A stretch of DNA of 64,000 bases from Roseovarius sp. Pro17 (GTDB lineage: Bacteria > Pseudomonadota > Alphaproteobacteria > Rhodobacterales > Rhodobacteraceae). The number at the start of each line of letters is the position of its first letter. Within the stretch, counting starts at the first letter, position 1. The translations under genes and the position numbers were made by a program. Shown here piece by piece: positions 9,136 through 17,373 of this stretch. A model generated the notes under the pieces. It saw only the letters and a program-made list of their open reading frames with translations. It was not told the origin of the DNA and made no database searches. The stretch spans positions 3,100,001 through 3,164,000 of the forward strand of contig NZ_CP141179.1 of NCBI RefSeq assembly GCF_035599575.1, given 5' to 3'.

Positions 9136-9591
9136 TCATTTCTTTTCCAGCTGCGCCGCCAGATGAAATCCGATGCGCTCGGGTTCGGCCTGATCGACCG
9201 GCTTGGGCAGAGCGCGTAGAATGACGCTTAGCTGGCTTACATGCTGCACCAGTTGTGTTTTGCTGCCTGAGGCGTCGCTACCGTAAAAGGTGACGATATC
9301 GGGATCAAAATACCCCATGCCCTCGATTTTCAGCACGCCGGCATCGCCACCGACAAACCCCATGGCGATCTCATGTTCGTTATCCAATGTCTTTTCAAAG
9401 TTCTTGATATAGAGGATCAGCCGCTCATAGGCCCATTCCGCCGCGCTCTTTTTCTCGAAAGGCTTGGCCTTGACGCTGGCCGGGGCACCCTCGGCAGGGC
9501 TGGTGCGATCTTTGCCGGTATGTACTTCGTGGCAGCGTGGCAGGACGTCGGCCTCGGCAGCCTCGGCGGTCGTCATGATCTCATCGTTCAA
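9136..9591 (-). CDS. DUF6173-like protein
   Basis: This encodes 151 residues. The conserved-looking core SAAEWAYERLILYIKNFEK followed by HEIAMGFVGGDAGVLKIEGM and PDIVTFYGSD matches what I remember of DUF6173 proteins of Rhodobacteraceae, whose function is unknown. The TTG start at 9591 overlaps the stop of the MBL-fold gene and has AAGGAG seven bases upstream. An ATG at 9576 is the alternative and would remove five residues. The first 45 residues are low in conservation signals. No membrane segment is present. The domain name is from memory and should be taken as tentative. Confidence 0.72.
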   Translation of the reverse strand: MNDEIMTTAEAAEADVLPRCHEVHTGKDRTSPAEGAPASVKAKPFEKKSAAEWAYERLILYIKNFEKTLDNEHEIAMGFVGGDAGVLKIEGMGYFDPDIVTFYGSDASGSKTQLVQHVSQLSVILRALPKPVDQAEPERIGFHLAAQLEKK

Positions 9592-10655
9592 TTGCCCTCT
9601 CCTTCAGCTAGCCACAGCCATGCGCCATCCTCGCGAAGCCAGCGCTCCACGCGGCCCAGCTTATGCAAGTGGTTCAAATGTGCAACCGCCTCGACCATGG
9701 CGAGTCCATATGTCCCCGCGTCGATCCTGCGTTTAAATAGCGGTGCAAAGCATTCCACCGCAGTGCGCGGCTCTTTCAGATGCGCCTCTAGCCGCCTGAG
9801 TGCGCCGTGATGATTCTCGATCAGCTGACGCATCCGAAGCGGCAGGCCGGTAAAGGGCAGCTTGTGACCGCCCAGCACCAGATGATCCGCACGCGCATGA
9901 CCCGCAAATCGCCCGCACGCCTCCAGCCAGTCGGCAACGGGATCGGCGTCAGGTTCGGTCGGGTAGACGCCCAGATTGGGGCTGATCGACGGCAGGATCT
10001 GATCGCCGGCGATCACGAGATTGCAGTCCCGACTCCACAGCGTCAGATGCTCGGGCGCGTGGCCATTGCCTATCCGCACATTCCAGGTACGGCCCGCCGC
10101 CACGACAGTATCGCCCTCCTGCAACCGCGTGTAACCCACCGGCAGAGGCGCGCAGGTATCGGCAAAGTTATAGGGCCGCGCGTCCTTGCGCGTCTGATAA
10201 ATCTCGGGGTCCATCCCCGCGCTGCGCCAATAGGCCAGCGCTTGGGGCGTGGGGCGCTCTTCGACATCGAGGATCAGCATCCGCGCCATGAGCCATGCGG
10301 TGCGCGTGGTCAGCAATTCGGCGTCAAATCGGTCCATCAGCCACCCGGCCATGCCGACGTGATCGGGATGGTGATGCGTCACGATCACACGCCGCACGGG
10401 CCGCCCTTGTAGCGGTCCCGCCAGCAACCCCTCCCAGATCGCGGTGCTGCGCCGGGACTGAAATCCAGTATCGACGATTGTCCAGCCATCCCCATCATCC
10501 AGCGCATAGACATTGACGTGATCCAAAACCATCGGCAGGGGCAGGCGCATCCACAGAACGCCGGGGGCGATTTCGGTCGCCGTGCCCTCGGCGGGCGGCT
10601 CTGGCCAAGGATAGCGGATGCCGTTTGTGGCGTTGTCGGGATTGGAACGCGGCAT
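9588..10655 (-). CDS. MBL-fold metallo-hydrolase
   Basis: This encodes 355 residues. It contains the metallo-beta-lactamase signature THHHPDHVGMAG at about residue 95, the further ligands GNGHAPEHL and VIAGDQILP, and a last histidine in LVLGGHKLPF. This is the full zinc-binding set of a glyoxalase-II-like hydrolase. The C-terminal approximately 80 residues look like the winged-helix tail (LHKLGRVERWLREDGAWLW) seen in LACTB2-type proteins. The ATG at 10655 is preceded by AAGGAGG. The gene overlaps the DUF6173-like gene, so the two are cotranscribed. The substrate is unknown. Confidence 0.9.
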   Translation of the reverse strand: MPRSNPDNATNGIRYPWPEPPAEGTATEIAPGVLWMRLPLPMVLDHVNVYALDDGDGWTIVDTGFQSRRSTAIWEGLLAGPLQGRPVRRVIVTHHHPDHVGMAGWLMDRFDAELLTTRTAWLMARMLILDVEERPTPQALAYWRSAGMDPEIYQTRKDARPYNFADTCAPLPVGYTRLQEGDTVVAAGRTWNVRIGNGHAPEHLTLWSRDCNLVIAGDQILPSISPNLGVYPTEPDADPVADWLEACGRFAGHARADHLVLGGHKLPFTGLPLRMRQLIENHHGALRRLEAHLKEPRTAVECFAPLFKRRIDAGTYGLAMVEAVAHLNHLHKLGRVERWLREDGAWLWLAEGEGN

Positions 10656-10707
10656 CGGGCCTCCTTGGCAATAGCTCTGGCGCACGGTATTAAGCCGCAC
10701 ACCCTAC

Positions 10708-10823
10708 CTAAAGCGTTTCGTCATATTGTTGAACTACGACCAAATGTCGAATCGAGTACGATGATCAAATGTTGCGCGTTTCGAATTCAGTTGGTGATTC
10801 AACTTAAACTCGAGACGCTTTAG
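10708..10823. repeat. 116-bp inverted-repeat intergenic element
   Basis: The element is bounded by CTAAAGCGTTTCG (10708-10720) and CGAGACGCTTTAG (10811-10823), which are inverted repeats matching at 12 of 13 positions. Between them the DNA is AT-richer than its neighbours and contains GAATTCAGTTGGTGATTCAAC-like partial dyads. It fills the space between two divergent genes. The form fits a dispersed palindromic repeat or tiny MITE; a single copy in the window cannot prove repetition elsewhere. Confidence 0.55.
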
Positions 10824-10850
10824 CCCCTCCGCCCCAAGGATCCAACGCCG

Positions 10851-11798
10851 ATGCAGACCCGCACCCTCGCCCCGGACGAGCGTGGCATCGCAGCCGCCGC
10901 GCAGCTCATCGCAGACGGCCAGCTGGTCGCGATCCCGACCGAGACGGTCTACGGCCTTGCCGGTGATGCGCGCAACGGTGCCGCCGTTGCCCGCATTTTC
11001 GAGGCCAAGGGGCGGCCCAGCTTTAACCCCCTGATCGTGCATGTCGCGGACGCCCAAGCGGCGCAGACCTATGGCGACTGGTGCGACATGGCGGATCGCC
11101 TCGCGCAAGCGTTCTGGCCCGGTCCGCTGACGTTGGTTTTGCCGCTGCGCGCGGATGCAGGCCTGTCGCCACTGGTCACCGCCGGACAGAACAGTGTCGC
11201 GCTGCGCGCCCCTGCCCACCCGATTGCGCGCGCGCTGCTAAAGGCAAGCGGCGCGCCGCTAGCCGCGCCCTCGGCCAACCTGTCGGGGGGGATCAGCCCC
11301 ACCCGACCTCAGCACGTCGCGCAGGGGCTGTCAGGTCGCATAGCCGCCATACTCGATGGCGGACCATGTGAGGTGGGGGTGGAATCGACGATTATCGCCC
11401 TGACCGGCGAGCCGACGCTGCTGCGCCCCGGAGGCCTGCCGATAGAGGCGATCGAGGACGCCCTCGGCGCACGCCTCGCCTTGCGCAGCGAGGATAGCGC
11501 GATCACCGCGCCCGGCCAGATGGCATCGCATTACGCGCCCAATGCCACCATGCGCCTGAATGCCAAGCACGCACGCGAGGGCGAGACTCTGCTGGGTTTC
11601 GGCGGAACCCCCGGCGCGGCGCTGGATCTGTCGGTATCAGGTGATTTGATTGAGGCGGCGGCAGCACTTTTCGACCACCTCCATGCGCTCGACGCGGGCG
11701 GTGCGTCTGCCATCGCCGTGGCCCCAATCCCCGATCATGGACTGGGCCGCGCCATCAATGACCGCCTGCGCCGCGCCGCCGCGCCGAAGGATCACTAG
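10851..11798 (+). CDS. tsaC: Threonylcarbamoyl-AMP synthase (Sua5/YwlC/YrdC family)
   Basis: This 315-residue protein makes threonylcarbamoyl-AMP from threonine, bicarbonate and ATP, for the t6A37 modification of ANN-decoding tRNAs. The YrdC core shows IPTETVYGLAGDARN, KGRPSFNPLIVHV, SVALRAPAHP and PSANLSGGISPT. A C-terminal Sua5 domain follows from about residue 215 (APGQMASHYAP), making this the long Sua5-type enzyme rather than the short TsaC form. It stands alone on the plus strand, its start 28 bases past the inverted-repeat element. Family assignment is firm. Confidence 0.93.
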   Translation: MQTRTLAPDERGIAAAAQLIADGQLVAIPTETVYGLAGDARNGAAVARIFEAKGRPSFNPLIVHVADAQAAQTYGDWCDMADRLAQAFWPGPLTLVLPLRADAGLSPLVTAGQNSVALRAPAHPIARALLKASGAPLAAPSANLSGGISPTRPQHVAQGLSGRIAAILDGGPCEVGVESTIIALTGEPTLLRPGGLPIEAIEDALGARLALRSEDSAITAPGQMASHYAPNATMRLNAKHAREGETLLGFGGTPGAALDLSVSGDLIEAAAALFDHLHALDAGGASAIAVAPIPDHGLGRAINDRLRRAAAPKDH

Positions 11799-11805
11799 CC
11801 CGGTA

Positions 11806-11997
11806 TCAGTCCAGCGTGCGCGCCTCACTGACCAGAAGGATAGGAATTCCCGCCCGGATGGGAAAGGCCAGCCCAGCGGCGCGGCTGATCAGTTCGCCTT
11901 TAGTCGCGTCGTAGTCCAGCCGCTGATGGCTCTGCGGGCAAATCAGCGCCTCCAGCATCCGCCGATCAAATTGGGGGCCGGTATCATCATCGCTCAT
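11806..11997 (-). CDS. Trm112 family protein
   Basis: This 63-residue protein has the Trm112/YcaR pattern: [17 protein letters not shown] near the start and [20 protein letters not shown] at the end. Eukaryotic Trm112 activates methyltransferases; the bacterial short proteins are of uncertain role. Only one cysteine remains at the expected N-terminal knuckle (ICPQSH), so zinc binding is doubtful. It overlaps the LON-domain gene as ATGA and follows it in one operon. Confidence 0.88.
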   Translation of the reverse strand: MSDDDTGPQFDRRMLEALICPQSHQRLDYDATKGELISRAAGLAFPIRAGIPILLVSEARTLD

Positions 11998-12638
11998 TGC
12001 AGCATTCCCTCACCGTCGCCACCGCGCATTGCGAACTCAATCAACGTCATCAGCGTTTCGCGTCGCGTGCTGAGACACGGCGCCTCCAGCAGCGCCTGCT
12101 TGTCTTCCGGCTCGAACCCCAGAAGCATGGATAGTGAGTTGATCAGCAACTCGTCATCCGCCTCCTTCAGGCTGTCCCAGTCGGTCTGTAGATCTTGGGA
12201 ATCGAAATATTGCGACAACGTCTGTAAAAATGCACCACGGTCAAAGGCGGTATCGCCCTCTTCGGGGCCTTGATCCCGCTCGAACCCAGCCCATGAAACG
12301 CGCGCACGCCGGTAGGGGGTGAACCCCTCAACCTCTTCGATCAGGCGAAAGCGCGACACGCCCGCCAGCGTGATCATATAGCGCCCGCCCTCGGTCTCGG
12401 AAAATTGCGTCACGCGGCCAACACAGCCGATAGTGTGCAGGCCGGACCCGCTGCGACCCGGCACCTTGTTGGGCTGGATCATCCCAATCAGGCGCTGCGG
12501 CGTCTTCAGCGCATCGTCCAGCATCGCCAGATAGCGCGGCTCGAACAAATGCAGCGGCAGCCGGGCGCGTGGCAAAAGTAGTGCCCCCGGCAGCGGAAAG
12601 ATGGGAACGACGTCCGGAAGATCTGTGTTATGCGTCAT
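11994..12638 (-). CDS. LON peptidase substrate-binding domain protein
   Basis: This 214-residue protein consists of a LON N-terminal (PUA-like) domain without the AAA or protease parts. Landmarks are [45 protein letters not shown] and [14 protein letters not shown]. Such stand-alone proteins are common in alphaproteobacteria and are thought to bind substrates; no enzyme activity is known. I placed the start at the ATG at 12638; a longer frame begins at 12680 but lacks a ribosome site. It is transcribed together with the Trm112-like gene. Confidence 0.9.
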   Translation of the reverse strand: MTHNTDLPDVVPIFPLPGALLLPRARLPLHLFEPRYLAMLDDALKTPQRLIGMIQPNKVPGRSGSGLHTIGCVGRVTQFSETEGGRYMITLAGVSRFRLIEEVEGFTPYRRARVSWAGFERDQGPEEGDTAFDRGAFLQTLSQYFDSQDLQTDWDSLKEADDELLINSLSMLLGFEPEDKQALLEAPCLSTRRETLMTLIEFAMRGGDGEGMLQ

Positions 12639-12701
12639 GAGCCACCATCTAGCCCACCCGCGCGTCCGGACAACTGCCATGGGGCGCAGGCGCGCACGAC
12701 C

Positions 12702-13616
12702 TCATACGAAGATCATCGAACTCAGCTTGCGCCGCCCGTTCAGCACAACCGGATCGTTTGGCTTGAGCGCATCAAAGATGGTAAAGAGCTGACTCTTGGC
12801 CGCACCCTCATTCCACTCTGCGTCGCAGCGAAATATCTCAAGCAGATGATCGACAGCTTCACCGCTGCGTCCGTTTGCAGCCAACGCAAGCGCCAGATCG
12901 TAGCGCGCCTGATGGTTGGCGGGATCGGCCTCAAGTGTCGCTTCCAGTTCACCAACAGGGCCGGCGTCCTGACCCTGCCGTGCGAGGGCAAGCTGCGCAT
13001 GCGCGGCCTCGATCTCGGGCGCGCTGCTGATCTCGGCGGGTGCGCCGTTCAGCACGGCCTCAGCCTGCTCAAACTCGTCCAAGGCAATGTGCGCGCGCGC
13101 CATGCCGCCGAATGCGGCGGCGTTTACCGGGTCCTCGGTCAGAATGGCCGCAAAGGTCTGGGCCGCGCCCGCCGCGTCGCCCTCGTCCAGCATCTCGTCG
13201 GCGGCAATCACGGCATCGGCCAGGCCTCCATCCTCCTCGGCAGCACCACCCGCAGTGGCGACGACGCGGTTCACAAAATCCTCCAGCTCGGATGCGGGAA
13301 CATTGCCTTGGAATCCATCGACCGGCTGGCCCTGCCAAAACGCATAGACCGTCGGGACCGATTGCACACGCAGCTGGCCCGCGATGCCCTGATTCTCATC
13401 GACATTGACCTTGGCCATGCGCACGGCGCCACCCGCCTTTGTCACGGCGGCCTCCAGCGCGGGGCCCAATGTCTTGCATGGGCCGCACCACGGCGCCCAG
13501 AAATCGACGATCACGGGCACAGTTTGCGACATCTCGACGACTTCGGCCATGAAATCGGCCTCAGTCACGTCCTTGATCAGGTTGGTTGCGGGGGCCTGGC
13601 CACCAAGTTCAATCAT
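12702..13616 (-). CDS. Thioredoxin-TPR fusion (YbbN/CnoX type)
   Basis: This encodes 304 residues. An N-terminal thioredoxin domain carries the active site WAPWCGPCK (about residue 38), with cis-Pro region VQSVPTVYAFWQGQP. From about residue 120 a helical TPR-like region follows (AAGAAQTFAAILTEDPVNAAAFGGMARAHI). This architecture is that of YbbN/CnoX, a chaperone-redox holdase. The active-site CGPC is intact, unlike E. coli YbbN, which has lost one cysteine. The ATG at 13616 has GAGG upstream; the frame is open for another 92 codons, but these are GC-skewed and lack a start signal. Confidence 0.9.
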   Translation of the reverse strand: MIELGGQAPATNLIKDVTEADFMAEVVEMSQTVPVIVDFWAPWCGPCKTLGPALEAAVTKAGGAVRMAKVNVDENQGIAGQLRVQSVPTVYAFWQGQPVDGFQGNVPASELEDFVNRVVATAGGAAEEDGGLADAVIAADEMLDEGDAAGAAQTFAAILTEDPVNAAAFGGMARAHIALDEFEQAEAVLNGAPAEISSAPEIEAAHAQLALARQGQDAGPVGELEATLEADPANHQARYDLALALAANGRSGEAVDHLLEIFRCDAEWNEGAAKSQLFTIFDALKPNDPVVLNGRRKLSSMIFV

Positions 13617-13737
13617 CTCGTCTCGCCTCGCTCGCTGAATTGCGCTATGATAAATAGATGGCCCAGCGCCCCCTGTGTTGCAAGAGGCACACCCGACCAA
13701 GGGCCTGCCGGGTCTTTCATTGTTCCGCAAATACTCT

Positions 13738-13760
13738 GGGGGTTCGGGGGTACAACCCCC
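13738..13760. repeat. GC-rich hairpin of a common rhodobacterial type
   Basis: GGGGGTT (13738-13744) pairs with AACCCCC (13754-13760) around a 9-base loop. The preceding text CAAATACTCTG and the G-run/C-run form resemble an intergenic hairpin often seen after genes in Rhodobacteraceae. It lies 13 bases past the xthA stop, so it may serve as its terminator, although no T run is present on either side. Confidence 0.45.
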
Positions 13761-13773
13761 GTCCGCACTGTGA

Positions 13774-14562
13774 TCATAGATCGAAGGTCGCAAAGACAGG
13801 CGCGTGATCGCTGGGCTTTTCCCACCCGCGTGCGGCGCGCAGGATGCGACTGGAATGTGCCGCGCCCGAAATATCACCCGTCGCCCAGACATGGTCCAGC
13901 CGCCGTCCCTTGTCGGCAGCGTCCCAATCCCTGGCGCGGTAGGACCACCAGCTATAGAGCTGCCCCTCGGGAATATCTGCGCGGGTCACATCCTGCCAGC
14001 CCCCAGCCTCCATCGCGTCCTCGAGGTGGGCTACCTCGACGGGCGTGTGGCTGACCACCTTGAGCAACTGCTTGTGGCTCCAGACGTCATCCTCGCGAGG
14101 GGCGATGTTCAGATCGCCCACCAGGATCGCACGTTCGGGACGGCTCTCGCGGCACCAATCGCGCATCTCGGTGAGGTAATCCAGCTTTTGCCCAAACTTG
14201 TCGTTCACATCACGATCAGGCACGTCGCCGCCGGCGGGCACGTAGAAATTGTGGATCACCGTGCCATTCTCCAACCGCCCGGCGACATGGCGCGCATGGC
14301 CCAGCGCGGCAAAGTCATGCTGTCCCACATCCTCGATCGGCAGCTTGGACAGGATAGCGACGCCGTTATATCCCTTTTGACCGCGCGCGATCATGTGGGT
14401 ATAGCCCAGCGCGGCAAACTCTTCGGTCGGGATTTTGTCCACCGGGCTTTTGCACTCTTGCAGGCACAGGATATCGGGCGCCTCCTCGCTCAGCAGCTTG
14501 CACACCAGCGGCTCGCGCAGCCGGACCGAGTTAATGTTCCATGTGGCGAGGGTAAAGGACAT
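13774..14562 (-). CDS. xthA: Exodeoxyribonuclease III
   Basis: This 262-residue member of the endonuclease/exonuclease/phosphatase family acts as AP endonuclease and 3'-5' exonuclease in base excision repair. Typical motifs are LATWNINSVRLR, DILCLQECKSP, YNGVAILSKLP, ILVGDLNIAPREDDVW, YSWWSYRARDWDAADKGRRLDHVW and the final PSDHAPVFATF. All catalytic Asn, Glu, Asp and His positions are present. The ATG at 14562 sits nine bases from GGAG; the ATG three codons earlier is too close to that site. Confidence 0.94.
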   Translation of the reverse strand: MSFTLATWNINSVRLREPLVCKLLSEEAPDILCLQECKSPVDKIPTEEFAALGYTHMIARGQKGYNGVAILSKLPIEDVGQHDFAALGHARHVAGRLENGTVIHNFYVPAGGDVPDRDVNDKFGQKLDYLTEMRDWCRESRPERAILVGDLNIAPREDDVWSHKQLLKVVSHTPVEVAHLEDAMEAGGWQDVTRADIPEGQLYSWWSYRARDWDAADKGRRLDHVWATGDISGAAHSSRILRAARGWEKPSDHAPVFATFDL

Positions 14563-14669
14563 TGCGGGCATCTCCGTCGGCTGGGGGCGTGGCCCTAGTG
14601 CCTATCAGAGCGCCGCAAGGCCGGCCAGCGCGTTTCCCGAGGCTAAGGCGGTGGCCGCAATCGCGCCGG

Positions 14670-15356
14670 TCACGATATCAATCGGTAGCCCCCACTTTCG
14701 GTAACCAGCAGCCGCGCGTTCGAAGGATCGGGCTCGATCTTCTGGCGCAGGCGATAGATGTGCGTCTCCAGCGTGTGCGTCGTCACACCTGCATTATATC
14801 CCCAGACCTCGTGCAGCAACACGTCGCGCGCCACAACACCATCGGTCGAGCGGTAGAGGAACTTGAGGATGTTCGTCTCCTTCTCGGTCAGGCGCACTTT
14901 GCGTCCGTCCTCTTCCAACAGCATCTTGAGCGCGGGCTTGAACGTATAAGGCCCCAGCTGGAATACCGCGTCCTCCGACTGCTCGTGCTGGCGCAACTGC
15001 GCGCGGATACGGGCCAGAAGGACGGGAAACTTGAACGGCTTGGTCACATAATCGTTCGCGCCTGCGTCCAGGCCCAGGATCGTGTCGGCGTCGCCGTCAT
15101 GACCGGTCAGCATCACGATCGGGCACTTGACGCCCTGCTTGCGCATCAGGCGGCACAGTTCGCGCCCGTCGGTGTCCGGCAGGCCGACATCCAGAATGAT
15201 CAGATCGTAGTTGGAATCGCGTGCATGGGTCATCGCCTCGGCGCCGGTACCGGCCTCGAACACGTCGAAATCCTCGGTCATCACCAATTGCTCTCCCAGC
15301 GCCTCGCGCAGGTCTTCGTCGTCATCGACGAGCAGGATTTTCTTGAGCTGTGCCAT
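14670..15356 (-). CDS. cenR: OmpR-family response regulator, CenR-like
   Basis: This 228-residue protein has a receiver domain with the acidic pocket VDDDED, phospho-acceptor Asp in LIILDVGLPDTDGRELC, and the conserved Thr and Lys (LTGHD, YVTKPF). A C-terminal winged-helix DNA-binding domain follows (EKETNILKFLYRS, THTLETHIYRLRQKIEPD). The sequence recalls the CenR regulator of Rhodobacterales, which controls cell-envelope genes and is essential in some species. No sensor kinase is adjacent. The regulator family is certain; the CenR name is by resemblance only. Confidence 0.85.
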   Translation of the reverse strand: MAQLKKILLVDDDEDLREALGEQLVMTEDFDVFEAGTGAEAMTHARDSNYDLIILDVGLPDTDGRELCRLMRKQGVKCPIVMLTGHDGDADTILGLDAGANDYVTKPFKFPVLLARIRAQLRQHEQSEDAVFQLGPYTFKPALKMLLEEDGRKVRLTEKETNILKFLYRSTDGVVARDVLLHEVWGYNAGVTTHTLETHIYRLRQKIEPDPSNARLLVTESGGYRLIS

Positions 15357-15517
15357 GGTGGTATCCTCCGGTTGCCTCGACCTCTACATGCGCAGACGAT
15401 GCCGCTACGGCAAGGAATACGTCAACGCGATCACGCCCTAGTGTAGCATACCCGGCTATTGTTTCATTTCCGCGCGAAAGCGATTAGATCGTGGACAAGC
15501 TATGAAAGCCTGCAACG

Positions 15518-16615
15518 ATGAGCCTGCGACCCGACATCACCCACCTGCTGGCCCGTGCCCGCGCCGATCTAGCGATGGGTCTGCCTGTCGCGCTGAGCGG
15601 CGTGGAAGGCGGCGCGCTAATCGCCGCGGCCGAGACGCTGGATGCGCCGCGCCTCGCCGCGCTGCGTGCGCTGGACGGCGAGGCGCGGCTGACCTTGGCA
15701 ATTACAGCCCATCGCGCCGAAACGCTCAAGGCGCGCGCTTATGATGGCGATCTGGCGCGGATCGCTCTGCCACCTGATGCAGACCTTGAGTGGATACGCG
15801 CCATCGCCAGCCCTGAAGACGATCTGGCCCACCCGATGAAAGGGCCGTTTCAGACTGAGCGCGGCAGTGATGCGGGCCTGCACCGTCTGGCCCTGACGTT
15901 GACCAAGGCCGCGCGCCTGCTGCCCGCCGCACTGGTGCTGGTGCTGCCGGACGCAGCCGTCCGCGCCGCCGCTGCCAACCTGACCGTATTGCCAGCCGAG
16001 GCGGCTGAGGCCGCGATGCGCCTCTCGAGCCCCCCGCATAACGTCGTCAGCGCCCGCGTTCCTTTGGCCGCCAGCGACGCGGGCCGCGTCCACGTATTTC
16101 GCCCCGAAGACGGAAGCGAAGAGCATTACGCGATCGAGATCGGTAAACCGCCTCGCGATGCGCCTGTATTGACGCGGCTCCATTCCGCCTGTTTTACCGG
16201 CGATGTGCTGGGCAGCCTGAAATGCGATTGCGGTCCGCAGTTGCGCGCGGCGTTGGCGCAAATGGGGACTGAGGGCGCGGGCGTGTTGCTTTATCTCAAT
16301 CAAGAAGGGCGCGGTATCGGCCTTGCCAACAAGATGCGCGCTTATTCGCTTCAGGATCAAGGCTTTGACACGGTCGAGGCGAATCATCGACTGGGATTCG
16401 AGGACGACGAGCGTGATTTTCGTATCGGGGCCGGCATCCTGCGTAAGATGGGATTTGACGCCGTGCGTCTGATGACGAACAACCCGGCCAAGATCGACAT
16501 GATGAAGCGCTGCGGTCTGGACGTCACCCAGCGCGTGCCACTGATTGCCGGGCACACCGTGCAGAACGAGGGCTATCTGGCAACCAAGGCGCGCAAATCC
16601 GGGCATTTGCTATAG
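15518..16615 (+). CDS. ribA: GTP cyclohydrolase II
   Basis: This encodes 365 residues. The C-terminal 200 residues are GTP cyclohydrolase II, the first step of riboflavin synthesis: zinc ligands in FTGDVLGSLKCDCGPQL, the nucleotide-binding EGRGIGLANKMRAY, and MTNNPAKID. The N-terminal 150 residues are a degenerate RibB-like region with no recognisable DHBP synthase active site. This long form is usual in alphaproteobacteria, whereas E. coli RibA is about 196 residues. The gene stands alone between minus-strand genes. Confidence 0.92.
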   Translation: MSLRPDITHLLARARADLAMGLPVALSGVEGGALIAAAETLDAPRLAALRALDGEARLTLAITAHRAETLKARAYDGDLARIALPPDADLEWIRAIASPEDDLAHPMKGPFQTERGSDAGLHRLALTLTKAARLLPAALVLVLPDAAVRAAAANLTVLPAEAAEAAMRLSSPPHNVVSARVPLAASDAGRVHVFRPEDGSEEHYAIEIGKPPRDAPVLTRLHSACFTGDVLGSLKCDCGPQLRAALAQMGTEGAGVLLYLNQEGRGIGLANKMRAYSLQDQGFDTVEANHRLGFEDDERDFRIGAGILRKMGFDAVRLMTNNPAKIDMMKRCGLDVTQRVPLIAGHTVQNEGYLATKARKSGHLL

Positions 16616-16638
16616 CGGCAAACGTTCCCGCAAACCAC

Positions 16639-17373
16639 TCAGCCGTAGCGCTGTACGAAATTGCGCAGAATGTGTTCCGGTGCCTGCACATTCGCGGCGC
16701 GACACATGGCGATCAGATCGTCTGCCGTCTCTGGCGGGAAATAGCCGTGATGTTTGTAGATCTCGATCCGCTCTTCAAAAACGTCTGCATCCGCCTCGGG
16801 GTGGAATTGCGTAGCATAGACATTCGCCTTGTAGCGCACCATCTGGAATGGGCAACTGGGCGCGGCGACCAGATGCGCGCAGCCCTTTGGCAGCGCCTCC
16901 AGCGCCTCCTTGTGGCCGACGAAAGCGTCAAAGCGGTCCGGTAGGCCCGCCAGCAGCGGATCAGCACGGCCCGCATCCGTTAGGGTGCAATCAGCGGTGC
17001 CGACCGGCTCGCCATAGCGGGACTTGCCGACGGCGCCGTTCAGATGTTTGCCCAAGATACCGATGCCGTAGCAACAGCCGAGAAAGGGGATATCGTTCTG
17101 TGCGATCTGCGGCATCAACGACAGAACAGCCGACTCAATGCGCGCGTGCTCATCGCTCTTTTCGCTGGGCGCGTCGCTAACGCAACCGGGGCCGCCACCG
17201 ACGATGATCCCTGCATAATCGGCAGGATCGAGTGTGGCGGGCAATTCTTCTGCGTCCAGTCGAATACGATGGGCGCGCGTGGCATCCAGCCCGCTTTTGA
17301 TCAGGAACGCCGTGAATTCTGCGTCTGATGCGTCCCGCTCTGGGCGCAGTTGCAGGATCAGAAAGCGCGTCAA
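16639..17373 (-). CDS. Class I glutamine amidotransferase-like protein
   Basis: This encodes 244 residues of a triad GATase. The nucleophile elbow is PFLGCCYGIGILGKHL, and the catalytic His-Glu pair appears in ATQFHPEADADVFEER. The protein is GMP synthase-like but lacks a synthetase domain, as in stand-alone gamma-glutamyl hydrolase-like GATases. The elbow reads GCCYG rather than the more common GxCxG with aromatic spacing, so activity is likely but unproven. The start codon is TTG at 17373 and overlaps the polA stop (TTGA). That suggests coupling to polA and is unusual. Confidence 0.88.
   Translation of the reverse strand: MTRFLILQLRPERDASDAEFTAFLIKSGLDATRAHRIRLDAEELPATLDPADYAGIIVGGGPGCVSDAPSEKSDEHARIESAVLSLMPQIAQNDIPFLGCCYGIGILGKHLNGAVGKSRYGEPVGTADCTLTDAGRADPLLAGLPDRFDAFVGHKEALEALPKGCAHLVAAPSCPFQMVRYKANVYATQFHPEADADVFEERIEIYKHHGYFPPETADDLIAMCRAANVQAPEHILRNFVQRYG

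Noticed and set aside
12630..14054. 474-codon plus-strand open frame opposite thioredoxin-TPR and xthA
   Set aside because: It spans two genes and the gap between them on the other strand, which real genes do not do; composition is Arg/Gly-rich.
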